Position numbers and translations under genes: made by a program
Source of the DNA: Qipengyuania seohaensis
Lineage (GTDB): Bacteria; Pseudomonadota; Alphaproteobacteria; Sphingomonadales; Sphingomonadaceae
Length of the DNA stretch: 64,000 bases
Direction: 5' to 3'
Assembly: GCF_002795865.1 (NCBI RefSeq)
Contig: NZ_CP024920.1
Location: 2,701,001-2,765,000, forward strand
Shown: piece after piece, positions 57,754 through 64,000 of the stretch
Numbering within the stretch: the stretch's first letter is position 1
How the letters are laid out: every line of letters begins with the position of its first letter
The notes under the pieces: model-generated
Seen by the model: only the letters and a program-made list of their open reading frames with translations
What the model was told of the DNA's origin: nothing
Database searches by the model: none

Positions 57754-59594
57754 TGGCCCGCACCGAAACTTTCGAAATCGGCGGTCGCAGCTACCCGATC
57801 ATCGACCACACCTATGACACCGTCGTCGTCGGCGCCGGTGGCTCGGGCCTGCGCGCCACCATGGGCAGCGCGGAAAGCGGCCTGCGCACGGCCTGCATCA
57901 CCAAGGTTTTTCCGACCCGCTCGCACACCGTTGCAGCGCAGGGCGGCATCGCCGCTTCGCTAGGCAATAACACGCCCGATCACTGGTCGTGGCATATGTA
58001 CGATACCGTGAAGGGCTCGGACTGGCTCGGCGACCAGGACGCCATCGAATACATGGTCCGCGAAGCCCCGCAGGCCGTCTACGAGCTGGAGCACGCCGGC
58101 GTGCCCTTCAGCCGCAATGACGACGGCACGATTTACCAGCGCCCCTTCGGCGGCCACATGCAGAACATGGGCGAAGGCCCGCCGGTGCAGCGCACTTGTG
58201 CTGCGGCGGACCGTACCGGTCACGCCATGCTGCACGCGCTTTACCAGCAGAGCCTGAAGTACGATGCGGACTTCTTCATCGAGTATTTCGCGCTCGACCT
58301 GATCATGGAAGATGGCCCGAACGGCAAGGTCTGCCGCGGCGTCATCGCCATGTGCCTCGACGACGGCACGATCCACCGTTTCCGCAGCCATGCTGTCGTG
58401 CTGGCAACCGGCGGTTATGGCCGCTGCTATTACACCGCGACCTCGGCCCATACCTGCACCGGCGACGGTGGCGGCATGGTTCTGCGCGCGGGCCTGCCGC
58501 TGCAGGACATGGAGTTCGTCCAGTTCCACCCGACTGGCATCTACGGTGCTGGCGTGCTCATCACCGAAGGTGCGCGCGGCGAGGGCGGGTATCTCACGAA
58601 CTCCGAAGGCGAGCGTTTCATGGAACGCTATGCTCCTAGCGCCAAGGATCTTGCATCGCGCGACGTCGTTTCGCGTTCGATGGCGCTGGAAATGCGCGAA
58701 GGTCGCGGTGTCGGCCCCGATGGCGACCACATCTACCTGCACCTCGATCACATCGATCCCAAGGTGCTGGGCGAGCGCCTGCCGGGCATCACTGAAAGCG
58801 GCAAGATCTTTGCCGGTGTCGACCTGACCAAACAGCCGCTGCCGGTCACGCCGACGGTCCATTACAACATGGGCGGCATCCCCTGTAACTATCACGGCGA
58901 AGTGATGGCAGGCGATCCGAGCGATCCGGAAAAGATCGTCCCCGGCCTGTTCGCCGTGGGCGAAGCGGCCTGCGTTTCGGTCCACGGTGCAAACCGCCTC
59001 GGCTCGAACTCGCTAATCGATCTCGTGGTCTTCGGCCGCGCGACCGGCCACCGCCTGAAGGAAATCGTCAAGCCCGGCGTCAGCCATGACGAACTTCCCA
59101 AGGACAGCGCCGATCTCGCGCTGACGCGCCTCGACCACTTCCGCCATGCCGACGGCAGCATCCCGACCGCAGTGCTGCGTTCGGACATGCAGAAGAGCAT
59201 GCAGAAACACGCCGCCGTGTTCCGCGATAGCAAGCTGCTGTCCGAAGGCGTCGAGCTGCTCCGCGACGTCAACAAGCGGATGGAGGACGTGAAGGTCCAC
59301 GACCGCTCGATGATCTGGAACAGCGACCTCATCGAAACGCTCGAACTCGACAATCTTATGGCGCAGGCCAATGTGACCATCGCTTCGGCCGAAAACCGCA
59401 AGGAAAGCCGCGGCGCCCACGCGCACGAAGACTTCCCCGAGCGTGACGACAAGAACTGGATGAAGCACACCATTGCCTGGTTCGACGGTTGGGGCGGCAA
59501 TGGCGGCGGCGTGAAGATCGACTATCGTCCGGTCCACGAATACACGCTGACCGACGACGTCGACTATATCGAGCCGAAAAAGCGGGTCTACTAA
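57753..59594 (+). CDS. sdhA: Succinate dehydrogenase flavoprotein subunit
   Basis: 613 residues. FAD-binding [20 protein letters not shown], the covalent-flavin His in [14 protein letters not shown], catalytic region [20 protein letters not shown], and [19 protein letters not shown] near the FAD end. Oxidises succinate to fumarate in the TCA cycle and respiratory chain. The usual next gene sdhB (iron-sulfur subunit) is not present; instead an unrelated gene follows after 18 bases. Confidence 0.98.
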   Translation: MARTETFEIGGRSYPIIDHTYDTVVVGAGGSGLRATMGSAESGLRTACITKVFPTRSHTVAAQGGIAASLGNNTPDHWSWHMYDTVKGSDWLGDQDAIEYMVREAPQAVYELEHAGVPFSRNDDGTIYQRPFGGHMQNMGEGPPVQRTCAAADRTGHAMLHALYQQSLKYDADFFIEYFALDLIMEDGPNGKVCRGVIAMCLDDGTIHRFRSHAVVLATGGYGRCYYTATSAHTCTGDGGGMVLRAGLPLQDMEFVQFHPTGIYGAGVLITEGARGEGGYLTNSEGERFMERYAPSAKDLASRDVVSRSMALEMREGRGVGPDGDHIYLHLDHIDPKVLGERLPGITESGKIFAGVDLTKQPLPVTPTVHYNMGGIPCNYHGEVMAGDPSDPEKIVPGLFAVGEAACVSVHGANRLGSNSLIDLVVFGRATGHRLKEIVKPGVSHDELPKDSADLALTRLDHFRHADGSIPTAVLRSDMQKSMQKHAAVFRDSKLLSEGVELLRDVNKRMEDVKVHDRSMIWNSDLIETLELDNLMAQANVTIASAENRKESRGAHAHEDFPERDDKNWMKHTIAWFDGWGGNGGGVKIDYRPVHEYTLTDDVDYIEPKKRVY

Positions 59595-59612
59595 GCCCGC
59601 CGCAAGCCGATC

Positions 59613-60716
59613 ATGCCGTTACGTGTCGCAATCATCGGAGGCTACGGCAACTTCGGTGGCTACGTCGCACGCCAACTGGCGGCGGACGGTGCCATCGAAC
59701 TCGTCATCTGCGGACGCAACCTGGCAAAGGCACAGGGGTTCGCAGCTGGCTGGCAGGCTGCAAATCCGGCGCAAGGGGCCCGTGTCGATATCGCGGACCC
59801 TCCCGCGCACATGCTTGGCGATATTGCGCCGGACCTCGTGATCAACATGGTCGGCCCATATCATGGCCAGGGGTATGGCGTAGCGAAGGCCGCGATCGCG
59901 GTCGGGGCCCATTATTGCGACATCGCCGATGCGCGCGCTTTCGTTTGCGGCATCGGACAACTGGATACAGCGGCGCGGGAAAAGGGCGTGACAGTCCTCT
60001 CCGGCGCCAGTTCGGTTCCAGCACTGACGGCTGCCTATTGCGACGCAGCGCTGCAGGAGATGGCGCAATTACGCCGCGTCGAATACGGGATCAGCGGCGC
60101 GGAACAGGCCAATCGGGGGGCAGGGACGGTGGCTGCAGTGCTCTCCTATGTCGGTGAGCGGTTCACGCGCCTTCGCGATGGCCGGATGCAGGAAGAGATC
60201 GGATGGCGCGGCGCTATCCCCGTCGACTATCCCGAACTCGGACGCCGCTGGTTCGCTACCGGCGATGTGCCGGATCTTGAACTTTTCCCGGCAAGATATC
60301 CGGGATTGCAGGAACACCGCTTCCTTGCCGGACACGAGATCGCGCCTCTGCACTTCGGCCTATGGTTTCTGGGCGCCCTGCGTAGGTTGCGGTTGATCCC
60401 GAACCTTTCGCGCTATGCCGATATGCTGGTCAAACTCTCGAAACCCTTCAATGTCTTCGGCCGCGGCCGAAGCGGATTTCACATGGTTATCGAGGGCGTG
60501 GACGAAAGCGGCGCGGTGGCCGTCAGGCGGCACTGGATCATCGCCCGTAGCGGCCACGGACCGAACATCCCTATCATCCCTCCGATCCTGATCGCGCGGA
60601 AGTTTGCGCGCGGCGAACAGATCGAACCCGGAGCACGGCCGTGCCTCGACGTGATCTCGCTCGATGACTATCGCGCGGCTTTCGCGGGCCTCGATATCGA
60701 GTGCATCGACGAATGA
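59613..60716 (+). CDS. Saccharopine dehydrogenase-like NAD(P)-binding protein
   Basis: 367 residues. Rossmann loop VAIIGGYGNFGGYVAR, LVINMVGPYHGQGYGVAKAAI, HYCDIADARAFV and SGASSVPALTAAY follow the saccharopine dehydrogenase NADP-binding family, which includes many lipid- or storage-linked oxidoreductase-like proteins with unknown substrates. It sits where sdhB would be expected. The stop overlaps the next start (ATGA at 60713-60716). Confidence 0.85.
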   Translation: MPLRVAIIGGYGNFGGYVARQLAADGAIELVICGRNLAKAQGFAAGWQAANPAQGARVDIADPPAHMLGDIAPDLVINMVGPYHGQGYGVAKAAIAVGAHYCDIADARAFVCGIGQLDTAAREKGVTVLSGASSVPALTAAYCDAALQEMAQLRRVEYGISGAEQANRGAGTVAAVLSYVGERFTRLRDGRMQEEIGWRGAIPVDYPELGRRWFATGDVPDLELFPARYPGLQEHRFLAGHEIAPLHFGLWFLGALRRLRLIPNLSRYADMLVKLSKPFNVFGRGRSGFHMVIEGVDESGAVAVRRHWIIARSGHGPNIPIIPPILIARKFARGEQIEPGARPCLDVISLDDYRAAFAGLDIECIDE

Positions 60717-61156
60717 CCCGTCCGCCATACAGCTATCGCGACGATCCGCAGGTCCCGGACTTCGACGATAGCCGTCCGCTGTTCGTCTTCGACAATGTCT
60801 GCGTCCTGTGTTCGGGCGGAGCGCGGTTCATCATGCAGCATGACCGGCGCGAAACGATCGCGCTTACCAGCGCGCAAGGCGAACTGGGCAGCGAGCTTTA
60901 CCGGCATTACGGCCTCAGGATGGATGACAGTTACCTGTTCCTGGCGGAAGGGCAGGCGTACGAGATGAGCGAAGGATACTTCCAAATGGCGCGCCATATG
61001 GGCGGCATGTGGCAACTGGCCGGGATCTTCCGCTTCGTCCCGCGCCCTTTTCGCGACGCGCTCTATCGGCTCGTCGCGCGCAATCGCTATCGCTGGTTCG
61101 GCAAGACCGAAGCCTGTGCATTGCCAACGCCCGACCAGAGGGCGAGATTGCTATGA
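60713..61156 (+). CDS. DCC-family thiol-disulfide oxidoreductase (DUF393)
   Basis: 147 residues. RPLFVFDNVCVLCSGGARFIMQHDRR has the CxxC (Cys-Val-Leu-Cys) of the DCC family in the 'D..C.LC' place; GELGSELYRHYGL, SYLFLAEGQAYEMSEGYFQMARHM and VPRPFRDALYRLVARNRYRWFG are typical. Predicted redox-active, cytoplasmic or membrane-associated. Translationally coupled on both sides. Confidence 0.88.
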   Translation: MTRPPYSYRDDPQVPDFDDSRPLFVFDNVCVLCSGGARFIMQHDRRETIALTSAQGELGSELYRHYGLRMDDSYLFLAEGQAYEMSEGYFQMARHMGGMWQLAGIFRFVPRPFRDALYRLVARNRYRWFGKTEACALPTPDQRARLL

Positions 61157-62016
61157 AGGGTTTCATGTCGCCCGCGCTGATTTTCGCCCTCGCGGCTTGT
61201 GCGGTGATCCCCAAAGCACCGCCAGAGAGGGTGGGCGCCGAAGCCTTCTATCAGAAACATGTCGACGTGCGCGGTATCCCGATCCTGTCATCGGCCCGGG
61301 TATCGGACGAGGCGCTGCTCGCCGCGCGCGACATGGCGCAAGGGATGCTCGCGGATAGGCCCGAATTCGCTGCGTGGCTTGCGGCCAACGATTACCGCGT
61401 TGCGATTATTGCCGAAGACGAGGCGCTGCTGGACCTGCCCGACAAGGCGCACTGGACCAAGCCTGCGCGCGACGATCCGCGCCTGACGCGCTGCGAGATC
61501 AAGCATTACGATGTCCGCATCGGTGCGAAATCCGACCGGCAATATTGGGACGAGCGGGCACGGGGCATTGGCGGAGAGCGCACGGTGGGATCGGAAGAGG
61601 ACGTCCTCGGCCTGCCGACGTCACGCTATTACGGCGAAACCATTTTCGTCCACGAAATGGCGCACAATGTGCTGTTCGCGATCGAGGCGGTCGATCCGGC
61701 GTTATTTGCCGAGATCGAAGCCGCCTACGCCAATGCTCTCGCAAACGATCTCTGGCTGAATGAATACGCGACGACGACCATTCAGGAATATTGGGCCGAG
61801 GGCACGCAGGTCTGGTTCAATTCGAACAAGCTCGTGGTCGTGGACGGTCAGCGAATCCTCGATCACCCCGATCTCGCGGCATATGATCCGAGATTGTTCG
61901 CGGCCTTGGGCAAGGCATACGGTACGCGGCACCGGCTGAAATCGGACCCGTTTTACGCAAGCCCGGCCCGGGTACCGCCGGGCCCCATTCCGGAAAATAC
62001 CGCCGAGGTCTGTTAA
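61153..62016 (+). CDS. Predicted zinc metalloprotease lipoprotein (HExxH)
   Basis: 287 residues from ATG 61153 (overlapping the previous stop). Lipobox LAAC in MKGFMSPALIFALAACAV. A zinc motif VHEMAHNVLF lies around residue 160-170, and a glutamate-bearing TIQEYWAEGTQVWF about 45 residues later could supply the third ligand, as in gluzincins. It resembles secreted metallopeptidase domains of unclassified type. Substrate and family unknown. The 3' end overlaps a cyclophilin gene (4-base convergent). Confidence 0.75.
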   Translation: MKGFMSPALIFALAACAVIPKAPPERVGAEAFYQKHVDVRGIPILSSARVSDEALLAARDMAQGMLADRPEFAAWLAANDYRVAIIAEDEALLDLPDKAHWTKPARDDPRLTRCEIKHYDVRIGAKSDRQYWDERARGIGGERTVGSEEDVLGLPTSRYYGETIFVHEMAHNVLFAIEAVDPALFAEIEAAYANALANDLWLNEYATTTIQEYWAEGTQVWFNSNKLVVVDGQRILDHPDLAAYDPRLFAALGKAYGTRHRLKSDPFYASPARVPPGPIPENTAEVC

Positions 62017-62660
62017 TCCTCGCTCGAGGCTACGAAGCGGCGCGCCTCGATGATCTTGACCGGCTCGGCCAGCATCTGGCCCTTCATCCATCCTTCTCCC
62101 TTTTCGGGGTCGGTCGGCATGGCATGGATTGCGGCGACCACGTCCATCCCTTCCACGACATAGCCGAACACCGCGTAGCCGTTCTGCCAGACGGGGTCTG
62201 CGGACGTGGGATCGGCGTCCATGCCGGTCGAATCCTGAAGGAAAATCGAGAAGTCTCCATTGGCCGTTCCCGGTTCGCCCATCGCCATGGAGAGCGCACC
62301 CTTGGTGTGGCTGAGGCCGGTGACCGTCGTCGGTTCATGTGGGATGCCGGGCAGGACCCGGTCCGGGTCCCACTGCGTGCCGCCCTGGATAAGCCCGTTG
62401 GGCTGTTCGCCCCAGTCCAGCGTCATCGCGCGATAGAACACCGTACCGTCGAAGCGGTCTTCATCGACATAGCGCAGGAAATTGCCCGCCGTGATCGGTG
62501 CCCGCTCGGTCTCCAACTCCAGGGTAATGTCGCCTGCCGTCGTTCCGAGAACAACACGGACGGTTTCGGGTTCGCCAGGTTGGGGAGGGGCGAGCTCCGC
62601 CTCCTGCGCGCCAAGCGGTGCGGCAATCAGGGCGAGGGCGGGGAGGAAAATCTTAAGCAT
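62013..62660 (-). CDS. Cyclophilin-type peptidyl-prolyl cis-trans isomerase
   Basis: 215 residues with a cleavable signal peptide (LPALALIAAPLGAQEAE), so periplasmic. The cyclophilin core includes RVVLGTTAGDITLELETERAP, AGNFLRYVDEDRFDGTVFYRAM, QGGTQWDP and the MDADPTSADPVWQNGYAVFGYVVEGMDVV block. Catalyses proline isomerisation to aid folding of exported proteins. Confidence 0.93.
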   Translation of the reverse strand: MLKIFLPALALIAAPLGAQEAELAPPQPGEPETVRVVLGTTAGDITLELETERAPITAGNFLRYVDEDRFDGTVFYRAMTLDWGEQPNGLIQGGTQWDPDRVLPGIPHEPTTVTGLSHTKGALSMAMGEPGTANGDFSIFLQDSTGMDADPTSADPVWQNGYAVFGYVVEGMDVVAAIHAMPTDPEKGEGWMKGQMLAEPVKIIEARRFVASSED

Positions 62661-62807
62661 GCAAGGCAGGCTACATCAGCGTGGTGCGTCGTCAATCCTG
62701 AGCTTAGTTGCCGTTCATCGATAGTCGGGCGCCCCGTGCAGAGCCTTTGTTGCATTACGGCCACCTCCCATCTTTGCCAGATGCGGGTGCGGGAATCGTT
62801 TTATGTT

Positions 62808-62838
62808 TACAGGCGTAGTCAATCTGTCTACAGCCGTA
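62808..62838 (+). promoter_or_regulatory. Twin BlaI/MecI-type operator upstream of blaI
   Basis: TACAGGCGTA (62808-62817) and TACAGCCGTA (62829-62838) differ at one base and are 21 bp apart, two helical turns. Each resembles the TACAnnTGTA half-site consensus of BlaI/MecI repressors with one deviation. The outer bases also form a larger GTTTAC...GTAAAC dyad. The pair lies 38 bases before the blaI start, the place for autoregulation. Confidence 0.7.
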
Positions 62839-62875
62839 AACGAAATCAACGAATCCCGAGGGGAAGAGGTACGTT

Positions 62876-63265
62876 ATGGCTCAGCGCAAGCAATCGCCGG
62901 GTGATCGGATCAGCGAGGCGGAACACGCGGTGATGGAAGCACTGTGGACCGAAAGTCCGCTGTCCGCCGCCGAAGTCTGCGAACGTGTCTGCGCGGACAA
63001 CGACTGGTCCATGCCGACGGTCAAAACCCTGCTCGGTCGCCTGGTCGCCAAGCGCGTTATCGGTACCGAGCCGCAGGGGCGCAAATTCCTCTACCACCCG
63101 CTGATCGAACGCTCCGACTATGTCGGCGGCGAATCGCGCAGGCTGGTCGATCGCCTTTTCGGTGGACGCGCAGCTCCGCTATTCGCGCATCTGGCCGAAA
63201 ATGAAGCGCTCACGGATTCCGACCTCGAAGAGATCGAGGCGCTCCTGAAGGAGATGCGGAAATGA
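62876..63265 (+). CDS. blaI: BlaI/MecI/CopY-family transcriptional repressor
   Basis: 129 residues. Winged helix: RISEAEHAVMEALWTESPLSAAEV, WSMPTVKTLLGRLVAKRVIGTEPQGRKFLYHP, then the C-terminal dimer segment (GRAAPLFAHLAENEALTDSDLEEIEALLKEM). Members repress beta-lactamase or copper genes and are released by cleavage or ligand. GAGGGGAAGAGG upstream is a good ribosome site. The stop overlaps the blaR1 start (ATGA at 63262-63265). Confidence 0.94.
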   Translation: MAQRKQSPGDRISEAEHAVMEALWTESPLSAAEVCERVCADNDWSMPTVKTLLGRLVAKRVIGTEPQGRKFLYHPLIERSDYVGGESRRLVDRLFGGRAAPLFAHLAENEALTDSDLEEIEALLKEMRK

Positions 63266-64000
63266 TCGAGCTCTTGCACGAATATTGGGAATGGTTCCTG
63301 TTCGACACACTGGTGTGGACAGGCGCCCTGATCGCGATGGTGATGGTGCTTCGCCGTCCCGTAGCAAGACATTTCGGCTCTGGTGCTGCCTACGCGCTGT
63401 GGTTCATTCCGCTGGCGCGCCTGTTCGTGCCGCCGTTCACGCTTCCTGCCTGGATGAACCTGACCCCGCGCGAGGAAGTCTCTTTCGAAACCGCGCCGCT
63501 CGCCCTGGATGAGGCCGCGGGAGAACCTGCGGGCTATTTCGCGGACATGGTTGCCAGCACACCCGCGCCGCAGACCTTCCCGGACCCGACCGACTTCGTG
63601 TTGCCGCTCGTGGCGATCTGGCTGGTCGGTGCTGCCGTCATGCTGACGCGGCGCTTCTATCTCTATTTCGAATTGCGCCGTGACTTGCTCGACGATGCCC
63701 GGCCCGTGGGCGATGTCGGCAGCGTACGCCTGATCGAAACGCCAGCGATTTCTGGGCCCATGGCGTTCGGCGTGCTCGACCGTGTGATTGCGCTACCTGC
63801 TGGCTTCATGGCGAGCCGAGACAGGATATCCCGCGATCTCGCCATTGCGCACGAACTCGCCCATCACCGCGGCGGGGACCTGATAGTCAACATGGCCGTC
63901 CAGCCGCTGTTCGCGATCCATTGGTTCAATCCGCTTGGCTGGCTGGGCTGGAGCGCGCTGCGCCGCGACCAGGAAGCTGCCTGTGACGCTCGTGTCGTCG
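63262..64000 (+). CDS. blaR1: BlaR1-like M56 metallopeptidase sensor, N-terminal part
   Basis: The gene runs off the window; 246 residues are visible. Hydrophobic helices (LVWTGALIAMVMVL, AYALWFIPLARLFV, VLPLVAIWLVGAAVMLT) alternate with loops, and the zinc-site HELAHHRGGDLIVN with the NPLGWLGWSALRRDQEAACDARVV block is the M56 signature. Such proteins sense a signal at the membrane and trigger cleavage of the coupled BlaI repressor. Whether a penicillin-binding sensor domain follows is outside the window, so beta-lactam sensing is not proven. Confidence 0.88.
   Translation, partial: MIELLHEYWEWFLFDTLVWTGALIAMVMVLRRPVARHFGSGAAYALWFIPLARLFVPPFTLPAWMNLTPREEVSFETAPLALDEAAGEPAGYFADMVASTPAPQTFPDPTDFVLPLVAIWLVGAAVMLTRRFYLYFELRRDLLDDARPVGDVGSVRLIETPAISGPMAFGVLDRVIALPAGFMASRDRISRDLAIAHELAHHRGGDLIVNMAVQPLFAIHWFNPLGWLGWSALRRDQEAACDARVV

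Overview
The window is a dense, high-GC bacterial chromosome segment with short intergenic gaps, many stop/start overlaps (ATGA, GTGA, TGATG) and frequent GTG starts. Protein content and gene neighbourhoods (bamD-recN-ligA, an sdhCDA group, a subclass B3 metallo-beta-lactamase, BlaI/BlaR1, S9 and M2 peptidases, rimK near rpsF) point to an alphaproteobacterium of the Sphingomonadales, most likely an Erythrobacteraceae member. This is inference from content; no rRNA or marker search was possible. There is no gene-free stretch longer than 300 bases; the longest gap (44047-44344, 298 bases) holds a terminator and a structured RNA leader.

Layout. 1-6.2 kb: the end of an S9 peptidase coupled to an APC permease, aspartate-semialdehyde dehydrogenase (TTG start), then a coupled run of small genes (lipoprotein, DsbA-fold isomerase, GFA protein, alpha/beta hydrolase, membrane protein). 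6.3-10.9 kb: M2 peptidase and beta-propeller lipoproteins, then rimB-like and rimK plus a RidA protein. 10.9-13.8 kb (minus): AMP nucleosidase and the rpsF-rpsR-rplI operon with a strong terminator. 14-17.3 kb: DUF808 membrane protein and a divergent Mur ligase/LD-carboxypeptidase pair. 17.3-21.4 kb: fabD-fabG, dnaN, a DUF2855 protein. 21.4-29.7 kb (minus): alcohol dehydrogenase, amidohydrolase, UMF1-type transporter, a phaC-phaZ pair resembling the pseudomonad class II PHA locus, and a ferredoxin-NADP reductase. 29.8-34.4 kb: two tandem PAS-GGDEF-EAL-PilZ proteins, the second with a degraded EAL site. 34.4-36.2 kb: lepA.

36.2-38.8 kb is an AT-richer restriction-modification island (HNH nuclease, Vsr, cytosine-C5 methyltransferase). 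38.8-43.2 kb has a phage-like hypothetical protein and a complete proline-synthesis locus (proC-proA divergent from proB across an AT-rich promoter region). 43.2-52.5 kb has bamD, a terminator, a three-way-junction RNA leader before a 57-residue DUF465 protein, nhaA and terC, then recN, two hypothetical proteins, a DUF2165 protein and ligA. 52.5-56.9 kb has a class A beta-lactamase-like protein, a DUF2459 protein, prmA, a B3 metallo-beta-lactamase and an SDR. 57-62.7 kb has sdhCDA without sdhB, a saccharopine-dehydrogenase-like protein, a DCC protein, a HExxH lipoprotein and a cyclophilin. The window ends in blaI and the start of blaR1, preceded by two operator-like repeats 21 bp apart.

The most interesting signals are the RNA leader of the nhaA/terC region, the class II-like PHA synthase in an alphaproteobacterium, the split active/degenerate c-di-GMP protein pair, the R-M island, the RimK/S6 mismatch, and the twin BlaI operators.
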